A stretch of 64,000 nucleotides of DNA, from the NCBI RefSeq assembly GCF_033118175.1, contig NC_083697.1, positions 29,796,001 through 29,860,000 on the forward strand, in the 5' to 3' direction. A program made the position numbers and the translations under genes. Positions 34,378 to 46,308 of the stretch are shown piece after piece. Every line of letters begins with the position of its first letter. The first letter of the stretch is position 1. Source of the DNA: Dama dama. Taxonomy: Eukaryota; Chordata; Mammalia; Artiodactyla; Cervidae. The notes beneath the pieces were generated by a model, which was not told the DNA's origin, searched no databases, and was given only the letters and a program-made list of their open reading frames with translations.

Positions 34378-35329
34378 CCCATGAGCAAAGTCTAAACAGT
34401 CCAACAAAAATAAAGTACAGTGGATTGACCCGGCAAACAAAGGAAATAAAAAATTATATTTACCAGTTAAGAACAAAACTAACTAAAGCACAAACTGGAA
34501 AACAACACTAAAGCAAGGTGCCAAGTGAGGAATAAAGCAATGAAAAAGCAAACAAAGGAATATGTAGAAAAACTAATAATGGGTTTAAAAAATTAAAAAT
34601 TAAAATTTAAAAACGAGAAAAGAAGAAAAAGGAAAGGAAAACTCCACAGAACTGTAAAAGCCCAATGTAGAGGCAGAGATTTATACAAGAATAAAAAATG
34701 TGACTGAGGGAAAAAGAAAAGCTCAAAAGCTTAGTTAGATTTCATAGTGTCAATTATATCAACAACTACAATGGTGTGTGTGGGGGGGGGGGGTCTACAG
34801 AACAAATCAAAACATAGGAATAATAAATGTTTTTCTTGAGTCACTGCTGTCAGAGTCCTTTCCCTCACTGGGAGTCACAGTCCACCTCACCTCCCTAGGA
34901 TGCCCTCCAACACTGTGCTGGTCTCTAGACCTGATGTGGGATCAGCTCAGAGTCTAACCTGGTCCTACTTCTGTGTATTCTTGCCTCCAATGTCCACAGC
35001 TATCAGAACTAGTGTGTTTTCTTTTGTGGGAGCTCTCAATGGCCTTTTATGTATTCCATAGACAGAGTCTGCCTAGTTCTTCTTGTGGATTTAATCTGCA
35101 GCTTGTACAGCTGGTGGGAAGGTTTTGGGTCTTCTTCCTTAGCCACACTGCCCCTGGGTTTCAGTTGTGGTTTTATTTCCACCTCTGCATGTGGGTCTTC
35201 CACTGGGGTTTGCTCCTGAGGCTGCCCTGGAGGACTTGGGTTTGCTCCTGAGGGCCAGGCGTGGAGGTGGGGCTTCTGCTTGAGTCGCAGGGGAGTTGGC
35301 AGCTAGGGCAGCAGGAAATATAGTGCTCT

Positions 35330-35468
35330 AGAAGGATATGGCAACCATTATTGGCCAATACACTCCAGTGTTGTTGCCTGGGGAAACCCCCTGACAGAGA
35401 AGCCTGGCAGGCCACGTTCTATAGGATCGCAAAGTGTTGGACATAACCAAAGTGACCCTGCACGCATA
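35330..35468 (+). repeat. Bov SINE 3' part in the older L1 5'UTR
   Basis: GGATATGGCAACCATTATTG, ACTCCAGTGTTGTTGCCTGG and GGATCGCAAAGTGTTGGACA match the Bov 3' half with notable divergence. The L1 sequence resumes after it. Confidence 0.8.
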
Positions 35469-35650
35469 TATGCAAAAATTTTTTGCCTGGCTCTATGTAT
35501 TCTTTTCCACTGGTCAGGTACTCCTCTCTGCTCTTAGCTGGTGTTCTGCATGCATTTCTGTGTCTGAAGGTGTATTCCTGATGTATCTGTGGAGAGAAAT
35601 GTACTCCATGTCCACCTACTCCTCCAACATCATGTTCTCCTTTGGATATT

Positions 35651-36526
35651 CTGTTTCTTATAATGGTGCAATTATTATGCTCATCTACTTGCCACTGAAA
35701 AAATTTTAAACATTCCTGCTCAGCCAAAATTCATGGAGAATTTATTCATTCTTGCATCCTCACTTCCTAGACTTTGTGTTAAGTGAAAACTTTATACACA
35801 AATATTAGTCATTTACTATGAGCAGGCTTTCACTAGGCTGTAGAGCAGTGACACTAATGTTAGTTATCTTCATCTAAGAAACTCTGGGGAGAAGCTAGCA
35901 GTCCTGGGAAGACTTGAATTGGGTCTTTGTGGAAGGAAAAAAAGGCCTTCTCTAGCACATAAATCTTCAGCTCCTAAGTTATCTCTAGCTCGTAAGTTAA
36001 TGATTTCCTACAGTAAGACAAAGTAAAGGATATCCTTCTCACATAAAAGATAACAGTGTCAGGCTAGGCGATGTTGAGTGAGCAGTTTAGGGTTCTACCA
36101 GTTCAAGTGAGAGATCCTTGTCAGGCTGCAGAAAGCCAAGAAGCGGGAATAAACAGTCTGTACATGCCTAACTATATCAGCTTAAATCTTCAGCATAATT
36201 ATCTGAGATGTTATAAAAACTGCCTTCAACAAGGCACAATACTAAGCTTTACTATGTGGGTTTCAGGTAAACTGATGACTCTTGCCAATTACTGTATAGT
36301 AAGTGGGCATTATGCATGTAATCATATGACAATCATTTAACAATAACCAAATGACAAACAAAGCTAGTCATTGCAAAGAGAGTCTGAGTGTAGGAAGTCA
36401 GTCAGTAATGATAGGAACCACAAAAGTGTTCCCTTTAATAAATAAATAACCTTACCCATGGAATCATTTTAAATAAGAAATCAGAGATATGGTACCTCTT
36501 TGAGTCTCTGAAAGACCCTCAAGATC
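35651..36526. other. No gene seen
   Basis: Unique-looking sequence between the older L1 and a Bov-A2. Confidence 0.4.
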
Positions 36527-36538
36527 ACAGATAACCAA

Positions 36539-36851
36539 GTAAAATGAAAGTGGTTCAGTCATGTCTGACTCTGCAACCCATGCTTATACAGTCCATGGAA
36601 TTCTCTAGGCCAGAAGACTGGAGTCAGTAGACTTTCCTTTCTGCAGGGGAATCTTCCCAACCCAGGGATCGAACCCAGGTCTCCCACATTGCAGGTGGAT
36701 TTTTAACCAGCTGAGCCACAAGGAGAGCCCAAGCATACTGGAGTGGGTAGCCTATCCCTTCTTCAGCGGATCTTCCAGACCCAAGAATCAAACTGGGGTC
36801 TCCTGCATTGGCAGGCAGATTCTTTACCAACAAAGCTATCAGGGAAGCCCT
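36539..36851 (-). mobile_element. Bov-A2 dimeric SINE with 12-bp TSD
   Basis: Same two-unit structure as the copy at 18978-19294. The perfect direct repeat ACAGATAACCAA flanks it at 36527-36538 and 36852-36863, so the dimer moved as one unit. Confidence 0.95.
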
Positions 36852-37067
36852 ACAGATAACCAAAGCACCTTATTGCTCCAGTGACCAAGAAGCCCTCGAT
36901 CACTAATTCCCAGCAGCAAGTCTACAACACAGTTCAAAAAAAGAAAAAAAAATACAGTATACACAAGGAAATTCAACAACTTGAGCAATTCTCAGAAGAT
37001 CCTGCAAACAAAAGAATTTAAACCAACAGAAAATTATGAAATAATCTGAAAGAGATTTTTAAAATAC

Positions 37068-37222
37068 AGTTGACCCATGAAAAACATGGTTTTGAACTGT
37101 GTGGGTCCACTTATATTGGAAACTTTTTCAATTGTAAATACTACAGGACTACATGATCCATGGTTGGTTGAATCCACAGGTTGTATGTGGATTAATCCCC
37201 ATTATTGTTCAAGGGCCAACTA
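37068..37222 (+). mobile_element. Small Tigger-like (Tc1/mariner) DNA transposon
   Basis: The ends CAGTTGACCC (37068-37077) and GGGCCAACTA (37213-37222) are near-perfect inverted repeats, and TA dinucleotides flank both (37066-37067, 37223-37224). The inside (GAACTGTGTGGGTCCACTTA, GGTTGGTTGAATCCACAGG) matches a well-known non-autonomous mammalian family. It has no coding capacity. Confidence 0.88.
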
Positions 37223-37315
37223 TAAGTATATATAGAATACTCAGAGATAATAAGGAAGCAATATCTTTGAAATAAATAGATTATTTTCTTGTTATGAAGA
37301 TGGTCATGAAGATAG

Positions 37316-38481
37316 TTCAAGCTGGATTTAGAAAAGGCAGAGGAAACAGAGATCAAATTGCCAACATCCATTGGATCATAGAAAAAGTAAGAAAATTCCA
37401 GAAAAACATCTGCTTTATTGATTAGTCCAAAGCCTTTGACTGTGTTGATCACAACAAACTGTGGAAAATTCTGAAAGAGATGGGAATACCAGACGACCTG
37501 ACCTGCCTCCTGAGAAATCTGTATGCAGGTCAGGAAGCAACAGTTAGAAGCAGACATGGAACAACAGACTGGTTCCAAATCGGGAAAGGAGTACATCAAG
37601 GCTGTATATTGTCACCCTGCTTACTTAACTTATTTGCAGAGTACATCATGAGAAACGCTGGGCTGGAGGAAGCACAAGCAGGAATCAAGATTGCTGGAAG
37701 AAATATTAATAACCTCAGATATACAGATGACACCACCCTTATGGCAGAAAGCAAAGAAGAACTAAAGAGCCTCTTCATGAAAGTGAAAGAGGAGAATGAA
37801 AAAGTTGGCTTAAAGCTCAACATTCAGAAAACTAAGATAATGGCATCCAGTCCCATCACTTCATGGCAAATAGACAGGGAAACAATGGAAACAGTGATAG
37901 ACTTCTTGGGCTCCAAAATCACTGCAGATGGTGACTGCAGCCATGAAATTAAAAAAGGCTTGCTCCTTGGAAGAAAAGCTATGACCAACCTAGATAGCAT
38001 ATTAAAAAGCAGAGACATTACTTTGCTGACAAAGGTCTGCCTAAGCAAAGTTATAGTTTTTCCAGTAGTCATATATGGATGTGAAAGAAAGAAAGCTGAG
38101 CGCTGAAGAACTGATGCTTTTGAACTGTGGTGTTGGAGAAGACTCTTGAGAGTCCCTTGGACTGCAAGGAGATCCAACCAGTCCATACTAACAGAAATCA
38201 GTCCCGAATATTCATTGGAAAGACTGATGCTGAAGCTGAAACTCCAATACTTTGGCCACCTGATGCGAAGAACTGACTCCTTGGAAAAGACCCTGATTCT
38301 GGGAAAGATTGAAGGCAGGAGGAAAAGGGGATGACAGATGATGAGAAGGTTGGATGGCATCATGATTCAGTGGACATGAGTTTGAGCAAGCTCCAGGAGT
38401 TGGTGATGGACAGGGAAGCCTGGCATGCTGCAGTCCATGGGGTCACAAAGAGTCAGACACAACTGAGCGACTGAATTTAAC
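37316..38481 (+). mobile_element. 5'-truncated BovB LINE with 12-bp TSD
   Basis: Starts inside the RT domain and runs to the BovB tail (GTCACAAAGAGTCAGACACA, then ACTGAGCGACTGAATTTAAC). The direct repeat TATGAAGATGGT is found at 37293-37304 and 38482-38493. About 11 bp (CATGAAGATAG) lie between the left repeat and the recognisable BovB start; they look like a partial second copy of the target. Confidence 0.94.
37480..38106 (+). pseudogene. BovB reverse transcriptase, C-terminal part
   Basis: A 208-residue open frame: LRNLYAGQEATVRSRHGTTD, GVHQGCILSPCLLNLFAEYI, INNLRYTDDTTLMAESKEEL and KITADGDCSHEIKK. The catalytic box reads Y-T-D-D (codons 37720-37731) where the family normally has Y-A-D-D; a single G-to-A change explains it. 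The frame ends in YGCERKKAER, where the protein should continue; a base change or small loss near 38085 takes the rest (DAFELWCW, then LRVPWTARR) into other frames. The ATG is internal and is not a real start. Confidence 0.92.
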
Positions 38482-38706
38482 TATGAAGATGGTGACATAG
38501 AATTGCTGAAAACTAGCCTTTGGAAATCCTGCAAAGTAAAAATTTACATTCACAAAAATTAATTGGAGAGTTAGCATATTTAAACTAGAATTTAAGAAAT
38601 TACCTAGAACAGAGAAGATATAGCAGTAGGAATGCCTTCAACTGGTTTCAGAACTCAAATTCCTAGACTCCTTTGAAGTTTGGACTCAGTTATATATTTA
38701 TATATA

Positions 38707-38718
38707 TGTGTGTGTGTA

Positions 38719-38747
<29 letters not shown>
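38707..38747. repeat. (TG)n microsatellite
   Basis: About 18 TG units with two interruptions, immediately 5' of a Bov-tA. Confidence 0.93.
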
Positions 38748-38749
<2 letters not shown>

Positions 38750-38756
38750 ATATATA

Positions 38757-38960
38757 CCAGGTGGCTCAGTGGTAAAGAGTCCACCTACCAATGCAGGAGC
38801 TTCAGGAGATGTGGGTTCAATACCAAAGTAGGGAAGATCCCCTGGAGAAGGAAATGGCAACCCAATCCAGCATTCCTGCCTGGAGAATCCCACAGACAGA
38901 TGAGCCTGGTGGGTTATAGTCCACGGGATCACAAAGCATCAGACATGACTGAGCACGCAT
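38757..38960 (+). repeat. Bov-tA SINE
   Basis: CCAGGTGGCTCAGTGGTAAA head, GGTTCAATACC box B region, BovB-like 3' half ending GACTGAGCACGC. Confidence 0.93.
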
Positions 38961-39577
38961 ACATGCATGCAAGCCAAGAAAGGGAGTAGTCTGTTTATGC
39001 ATCTTCCACTTTTTCTAGAATGAGTAGTAAGAAGACAACCGGTATTTGGGTGGTGAGAGTCAGAGCAAGAGTGGTTTTCAAGCAGTTGCAAGTTGGTCAT
39101 TGTGGTGGAGAGGGTCCCTGGCGGCCTACGAAGGGCTGCTTTTACCTCCATGTACACTGGGAAGCAGGGAAATGGCACTTTGTTCCTTAGGCCAACTCTC
39201 TGATGTAGTTTTGGAAAAATTTTTTTTTCTGCTTAAGACTGAGAACCATGATTACAAATGGTGAGCCAAAATACTGGAAAACTTCATTCATATCTAAATA
39301 TTAATAAATGTTGTCAGCAAATCATAATAATAATAGTTTTATGTTTAAAACAGAATTAAATTAAATATCCTAGAAATCTACACATCTAATTAGCTTAGAA
39401 TACCACTAAGTTGTTGAGTCTCAAGGTCAAGCCAATAATATGTAACCTGGAACAAAGGCCCGCAAAGACTTTTGAATGAATTTATTCTGCAGGAAGTTCC
39501 TCACTTAGGGACAAACTAGATCCTAAAAAGCATTTTAGATCAGATGTACAGAATATATATAATATATAGGACACACA
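38961..39577. other. No gene seen
   Basis: Unique-looking sequence. Confidence 0.4.
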
Positions 39578-39795
39578 TGCGTGTATGCTAATTTGCTTCA
39601 GATGTGTCCAACTCTTTGTGGCCCTATGCACTGTAGTCCACCAGTCTCCTCTGTCCATAGGATTCTCCAGGTAAGAATACTGGAATGGGTTGCCATGCCC
39701 TCCTCCAGGGGATCTTCCCGACCCAGAGATCACACACAAATAAGTTTCCTACATTGGTAGGCAGGCTCTATACCACCAGTACCACCTGGGAGGTC
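39578..39795 (-). repeat. Bov-tA SINE, minus strand
   Basis: Tail GCTAATTTGCTTCAGATGTG at the left, head inverse AGTACCACCTGGGAGGTCC at the right. Confidence 0.92.
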
Positions 39796-40599
39796 CTATG
39801 TCCTAGGATATATCTACCCTAGGGTATATATACCCTAAAAAACATTTTAAGAGAGCAGTTAGTTTCCTATGTTTAACACACAGATGTCTAATATAGCATA
39901 TATAGAAAAAAAAGCTAGTTGAGAAAAAACTCAGGATATGTGACACACGATCAAGAAATATATTGAGAAAATGGTTTGAATCATTAAACCAAAGCAAAAC
40001 ATATCTGTTAAATAAGAATACTCAAACCTTTAGAAGAGAGAAAACGTAGCTTTATCTTTTCTGATAATTATAAAACATCACTATAAATCTGAAATAGTTG
40101 ACTAAAAGTATGTTTTTTAAAAGTAAAAATTACCCTAAAATTCCAATTCACAGAAATAACTCCTATAAACAGAAATAGCTTCTGATTTATAAATGCCAAT
40201 AATTTTTCTATGTATACATAAAGATGTACATTAAAGAACTAGATCATAGTATTCATGCCACATTTAATTGTTACTAAACTTTTCCAACTGTTGATGGCAA
40301 ACAAAGACAATGTGTGTTCTGACCTCTTCCTAATAATCAAGTAAAATTTAATACAAAATGAAAAACAAAAAATAAGGAAACCAGGAGAGATGCAAACAAT
40401 AAAAGTGCATAATTGTATACAGAAAATATGGAAAAAGATACCATTTGGATCAGTTAACATAACTGAATAGTTTGACTTTTCCTTTCAAAATATAGAGACT
40501 TTCAATTTGCTTCAAATGAAGAAAATTCAGCTATTTACCCCTGATAAGAAGCATTCCTAAAGCGAAGTGTCAAGAAAGAGTAAGTGAAGTTAAATTAAA
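39796..40599. other. No gene seen
   Basis: AT-rich, no recognised repeat. Confidence 0.4.
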
Positions 40600-40990
40600 A
40601 AGTGTTTAACTGGAAAAAATATTTTAATGATAAATGATATATCCAATAAGGCATAACAATCATAAGCCTTTGCACCCCGAGAAAAGGAATGCTTCTAGAA
40701 TTACAAAGAGAAACTGACAAAATGATTACTGAGTATATTTTAACACCTCCTTCAGAATTTAAGAAACATCAACAACAAAAAATAAGCTACAACATACACA
40801 ATCCAAATATGCCACAACAGAGCTTAAATTAATAGATACAATAAACATTACAACTAAAACACAGAATGCATATATATCCCCAGAACATGAGCTGATAAAT
40901 TCAGGAGTAGCATAGATGAGGAAACAAAACCAACAGACAGGAAGACACAATTGGAACTAATACAAGAGCCAATACTCTGTCATATGCAAT
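40600..40990 (+). mobile_element. Probable old L1/HAL1 fragment
   Basis: AATCATAAGCCTTTGCACCC, AATTACAAAGAGAAACTGAC and TATTTTAACACCTCCTTCAG resemble the L1 endonuclease region (the part before GDFNTP). Divergence is high. Confidence 0.5.
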
Positions 40991-41039
40991 GAGGGACATA
41001 CATATCAATAAAATGAAGAAAAAAGAAGTAATTTTTGAA

Positions 41040-41764
41040 GTTTAAAAGGATCAGAGAGGAACTTAAGGTTCCCAGCTCCTTGTAACAAAGCCACTCCATC
41101 CTAACGACAAGTGAAAAGCTGAACAGATTGAACTGCTGCCCCAACCCTGGAGAGAAAGAGCAGCAGAGAGAGGCAGTCAGGGCTTACCAAAGAGCAGACT
41201 CGCGAGGGAAAACCCCTCAGGACCCCGTAGCAGGAAACCTGAACTGTGACTGGTGAGCTGCTGGAGACTCAGAGGAGACAACCCTGAGAGTTAGGAACTC
41301 CAGGGGAACCTAGTCATAAGGGGTCTGCACAGTATAGTAGGATTTACCTCTCCTAGTAAAATCAGAGAAAAAAGTTCCTTTGGGCTTCCATGAGAGGGAG
41401 GAGGAAAGGAACTGTTTTGAAATACTCCAGAGCAGTTTTTTTTTTTTTTTTTTTTTTTAACAAGGCCTGTCTTTAGGGGGAACTAATTAACAAGAGCCTA
41501 ACCTGCTGGAGCATTATCAGAGCTTAATTGATCCAGGAAAATACACAACTGCTGTGTACTCCGGCCAATCTGTCCCACCTGAGGGAAGAAGAAGAAAAAA
41601 AAAAAGCAGGACTCATGAAGTTCGCAGTCCAGAGGCAAAGGCTCAGCTGAGGGAGGTTTGGATGCTGAACAAACTGCACATCTATACCCAACACAACATA
41701 TATGTTTTCTGGAGACTATACTGTTTCTTCTATGGAAGCTATGTCAAGAATGTTGTTGAACCAT
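41040..41764. other. Unidentified repeat-like block with a 23-T run
   Basis: This stretch is richer in G and C than its surroundings and lies between two old L1 pieces in the same direction, as an inserted element would. It holds a run of 23 Ts (41436-41458) and purine-rich text such as GAGAGAAAGAGCAGCAGAGA. I do not recognise a family. A 71-residue frame (41554-41769) crosses its right edge and has no known product. Confidence 0.4.
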
Positions 41765-41955
41765 TTTGATTCCACTTATGTGGCAAGGCAGAAGGAGAAA
41801 AGAGGAATCATTTAATGGGTAGAGAGTTTCAGTTTTGCAAGATGAAAAAGTTCTGGAGATCTGTGTTACAATGATACGTATATACTTAACAGTACTGAAC
41901 TGTGACAACTAAGAATGGTCACAATAGTAAATTTTATGTGATTTTAGCATAAGAA
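41765..41955 (+). mobile_element. Old L1M 3'UTR end
   Basis: TTTGATTCCACTTATGTGGC, GATGAAAAAGTTCTGGAGAT, ACAGTACTGAACTGTGACAA and GTAAATTTTATGTGATTTTA match the 3'UTR of old mammalian L1M elements in order. Confidence 0.75.
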
Positions 41956-42839
41956 AGAAAGTTAGTTTTGGATAATGTAACCTGATTACCATTCTCAGAT
42001 TATTCAAAAATGCAACAGAGGCCAAATCCAGTGTGAGTACACTCCTGGCAATTAATTTGGCCTGATCAAGCCTTATATTTCTACCTCCTTGGTGTAACAC
42101 TTCCACACACGTTGCCCAGGCTTTTTCTAATAAAATCAATGATGTCTTTTAATTTTTTTCTCCTAATTTTGTTTTCTCCTAAAAAAGATCTCATACCCTC
42201 TACGCCAGTCTAGGCTATCTTGGAATCCAGCTCTTAGACTCACTCATGCTGGAGGCAACGAGCAGATGAAGGTGAGTCAGGGAGAGAGCAGCAATCACCT
42301 TGAGAGAAAACTATGCCAGAGAGGGTGATTGGCAACTTTTTATATTGAGGAAGTCTGGTTCCCTTAGGTGGCAGAGATGCCCCATCTCTGCCAATAATGA
42401 ATTTGAAGGTTCTGGAAGAATTCAAAGGTTTTAAGTTCTCAGCCTTACCCAAGCCTGCTAAAAATTCCCATATCTGGGGTCTGTTCCTTCCCCACTCATG
42501 GCTTTACTTTACCTTTTAAAAACATAGCATTCAGTGGTCACTACCATTTTGTCATCCTGATTGTCAGATAGACCCTAAGTGTGATCCTGAGCCATATCTT
42601 CCCTGCACCTACAGCAGATGCCAAATAACTTCAGAACTGCAAGGAGACCTGATAATCTCCACATTTCTTCTCAAATGTGTATTCATAACTTTTTATGTCT
42701 CTATTTACCCTACTTACATCTCTAGAGACATAAGAAGGATCCAGTTGACTCTTCAATCTTTATCATTACTACTGTTGCCATAGAAGCTGAGTGCTACAGC
42801 CACTTGATCTCCTAATTCCTGCTACTTAATATGTGATAC
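41956..42839. other. No gene seen
   Basis: Unique-looking sequence without recognised repeats. Confidence 0.4.
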
Positions 42840-42982
42840 TATTCTGTTGTATCAGCATCACCTGGGAGCTTGCTACAAATGCAGCCTCTTAGGCACCATC
42901 ACAGATCTATTGTATCAGCAACAGATTTTAACAAGAAATTGCAGTGATTTGTATGTACATTAAAATTTTCAGAATCACTGTG
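42840..42982 (+). mobile_element. MER5A-like hAT fragment
   Basis: ATCAGCATCACCTGGGAGCT, TGCTACAAATGCAGCCTCTT, ATTTTAACAAGAAATTGCAG and CACTGTGCTAATTTC match MER5A in order; the left inverted repeat is missing. Confidence 0.8.
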
Positions 42983-44257
42983 CTAATTTCATGCCTTCCT
43001 CAGGCACTACTATTGATGACTGTTTGAGTAAGTCTGACTCCACTGCATGTCGTAGATTTATTTGTGGCACACGTTTCCCTCACCAGAAAGTTCTCTCTGC
43101 ATTTTTCAATGTTATGGGCAACCCAATCTCAGATACCATTTTGATAGTTTATTTTCTGGGACCACTTCTGGTACCAACTATTTTATTAATCAGGCTCCTG
43201 CAGAAAACAGTTAACACAAAAATTATAATTTAAGAATTGTTATAAAAGATCTAATCACAAAATGTGGATAATAACTGAATAATATATTATGAAGTCATTA
43301 AAGCACACACACATGCACATACCAGAGAGTTTCTTTCTGTATGAATTTAGCCCTGTTTAAACATTACTCTTAAAATGTCATGTAGTTTTTATATATCTGT
43401 TTATTTCATTTATCTATGTTCCTGCTTTGTTTCTGAAATTGAAGTAAGGAAAATGCACAAAATGAAAACAAAGTAAATTCACAGGAGAAAACAGACTGGA
43501 AAAACAAAGACATAACACAAAGTCAAAAATGAGAAAAATGAGACCAGTAGGAAAAAACTATATGCCATACACTTAGAACCAAAAATGGCTATAAACTTCT
43601 AGCAATGAACAAAGAAATGTGCACAAGGCTAAATATTCAGGAGGAACAGCTTCTCCTACTTGAACACCAGAAATAAATATCTTTTATTCAAAGAGAAAAC
43701 ACTGTGTAACATAATGGTCATGGCTCTTACTAACAACTTTATAAAAATTGCAAGTATCTAAAATTTGTAGATTGAAAGGTTAAATCAATATTGAAACTTT
43801 AAAGGCACTGTCTAGCATGTAAATCCTTTTTCCCCAGTGTCAAATACTTAGCAAGTCAAAAAACAAACAACAAAAAAGGTATCTACAGATCCATAATCCC
43901 TTACCTTAAATTCTTAGAAGAATATGTGTTTTGCATATATTTTAAATGTTTTCCAATTTTAGAAGTACAGTACAGGGCACAAAGAATATATGAGAAGACA
44001 TTCCCAGTAGGCATTCAAAGCAACAGCCCATAATTTAATGCATTAATACATCAGTGAAATATATGAATATTCAAATGAAATGAGATAAATGTAGGCCTAT
44101 AAATATCCTTATTTCAGTCCAAGGTAACTTTTACCACTAAACATCCATCATAGAACTTAGGTTTTTGTTTTTGAATTTTTGGATTTTAGATTTGTAGTTA
44201 AGAGGTTATGGCTCTACATCAATCTCTTTATTAACCAAAAATAGATTATGGTTGTTT
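42983..44257. other. No gene seen
   Basis: AT-rich; a short ACACACATGCACAT patch near 43305-43320. Nothing recognised. Confidence 0.4.
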
Positions 44258-44462
44258 TTTAGGCACTAACTCATGTCCAATTCTTTTGCGACCCCATGGA
44301 CTATAGCCAGACAGGCTCTTCTGTCTATGGGACTTCTCAGGCAAGAATACTGGAGTGGGTTGCCATTTCCTTCTCCAAGGGGTCTTCCCCACCCAGGAAT
44401 CAAATCCACGCCTCCTGCATTGGCAAGTATACTTTTTACCACTGAACCACTTGAAAAGCTCC
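44258..44462 (-). repeat. Bov-tA SINE, minus strand
   Basis: GACCCCATGGACTATAGCCA, TGGAGTGGGTTGCCATTTCC and a degraded head at the right (CACTGAACCACTTGAAAAGC). Confidence 0.9.
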
Positions 44463-45284
44463 ATATTATATTTGCTAATATATTATTTGAGAACTGCCAT
44501 ATGAAAAAAGAATTCCAAGTGTTTAGAATGTTTCCAAGAAATAATATCCTCACACTGTGGAAATAAGTCAATCATCCTTATAGCAACAAACAGAGAAAGC
44601 CTCCCCAGATGACATGTCAAAACTCAAGATCTGGAAGAGTTAACTACAGGAAATGTTTATTGACAGTATCCTGTCCCTGTGGATTGTGTGAAGGTGTGGA
44701 AGGGGATTAATTCTCTTCTCTATTTTCAGATCTCCAGACACAGAGGAGATAATCTGAACCTGATGCTGTGACTACTATATATCATCTAACAACCTCGTAC
44801 TCTGAGCTACATGCATTGACAAGATGAAGTATTTGGACTGAATCCCATAGAGAAGGATTGAGTATTTCTATATGCAGACAGAATAACAAAAAACCATTTT
44901 CTTTTGTATCAGATGAGAAAAGCAAATGCCTCCTAAATACTTACTGGAGTGAGTGCCTCCTTCATTTGTCTCTTCCTCTGTTGAAGCAGTGTTAGGAAAC
45001 CCAAGTTCCAAAATGCTGACCCTTAATATGAAGGAAGGCCATTTCATTTCACAATGAACTTTTAATAAAAGAAAAATAACATATTACCATATATGTCTGG
45101 TGGGAATTGAGAGTAGTTATGAACAAGTGACTGCTATATATATATTATTCTCTTCATATCCAAATGAAAACTTCATGATGGTTAAGCCACTGAGATTTTA
45201 GGTCAGTCTATTTGTGTTAATTCTTACACAAGCAAGATAAGGAAATAAGGAAAAATCTGAGCTGCTAACTATTTCCTTTAGGAA
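44463..45284. other. No gene seen
   Basis: Unique-looking sequence. Confidence 0.4.
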
Positions 45285-46308
45285 GATAGTAATATAATAA
45301 TAGTAAGGGATATTTATATCCCATTTACATCAATGGACAGATCATCCACATAGAAAATCAATAAGGAACCAAGGGCTTTAAACAACTCATTAGACCAAAA
45401 AGACTTAACAGATCATGTAGAACATTCATTTAACAGCAGCAGAATACACAGTCTTTTCAAGTACCCAAGGAACATACTCCAGGATAGATCAAATGCTGGT
45501 CACAAAACAAGTGCAATAAATTTAAAGTGAACTAAAATCATAACAGCATCTCTAGCCAACCAAGACAGGATGAGACTAGAAATCAACTACAAGGAAAAAA
45601 ATGCAAAGGCCACAAACACATCAGAGCTAAAAAAAAATGTGCAACTAAATAGTCAATGGATCACTGAAGAAATCAAAGGGAAAATTTTTAAAAATACCTG
45701 GAGATGAACAAAAGTGGAAACACAATGATCCAAAATATATGGGGCACAACAAAAGCAGTTCTAAGTGGGAGGCTTAAAGCTATGCAAGCCTAAATCAGGA
45801 AACAAGAAAAATCACAAATAAACAACCTAATCTTACATTTAAAAGAATTGGCAAAAGAAAAACAAATAAAACCCAAAGTCAATAGAAGGTAAAAAATCAT
45901 AAATACCAGAGAAGAAATAAATGAAACAGAGACTAAAAGCAAACACAAAGTATCAATTACACTAACATGCCAAAATTCTCAACAGAATATTAGCAAACCA
46001 AATTCAACAATGAGTTAATAGGATCATACACTATGATTAAGTGGTATTTATCTCAGGGATGCAAGGACAATTCATGAATCAATCAATATGATACACCAAA
46101 TTAAAAAAAATCTGGAGGATAAAAATCATATGACCATCTCCTTAGATGTAGAAAAACCTTTGACAAAATTCAACATCCATTTATGACAAAAATTCTCAAC
46201 AAAGTGGGCATAAAGGGAACACACCTCAACATAACAAAGGCCATAAATTAAAAACTGCAAAACTAACATCATACTCAATGATAAAAACTTGAAAGTTTTT
46301 CCTCTAAG
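45285..46308 (+). mobile_element. Old L1M ORF2 fragment, left of the BovB
   Basis: Follows L1 ORF2 from the endonuclease (CAGCAGAATACACAGTCTTT, ATCAAATGCTGGTCACAAAA) through the linker, then jumps near 45965 (about 0.6 kb missing) to the RT (CAACAGAATATTAGCAAACC, GACAAAATTCAACATCCATT). It stops at TTCCTCTAAG, where the BovB inserted, and goes on at 50375. Confidence 0.88.
46299..46308 (+). repeat. TSD of BovB, left
   Basis: TTCCTCTAAG, part of the host L1M sequence. Confidence 0.92.

Larger units (their letters stand above)
30186..35650 (-). mobile_element. Older L1 on minus strand with 5' end but missing 3' end
   Basis: Read on the minus strand: a long 5'UTR (35650-33790), ORF1 start at 33789, ORF2 from about 32850, and RT up to about residue 855 at 30186, where similarity to L1 stops. 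The last third of ORF2, the 3'UTR and the poly(A) are absent. L1 copies normally lose the 5' end, so this one was probably cut by a later deletion or rearrangement. Two Bov SINE pieces (30484-30577 and 35330-35468) interrupt it. Many stops show that it is old. Confidence 0.9.
33790..35650 (-). promoter_or_regulatory. Long 5'UTR of the older L1
   Basis: About 1.86 kb precede ORF1. The sense strand begins near GATGTTGGAGGAGTAGGTGG (35640-35600), the expected style of an L1 5' end. The middle part (34250-34760) is A-rich on the plus strand and carries a CA/TA microsatellite (34348-34377) and a run of 12 Gs (34782-34793). The assignment of the whole stretch to one L1 is by position and partial recognition. 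Confidence 0.6.
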
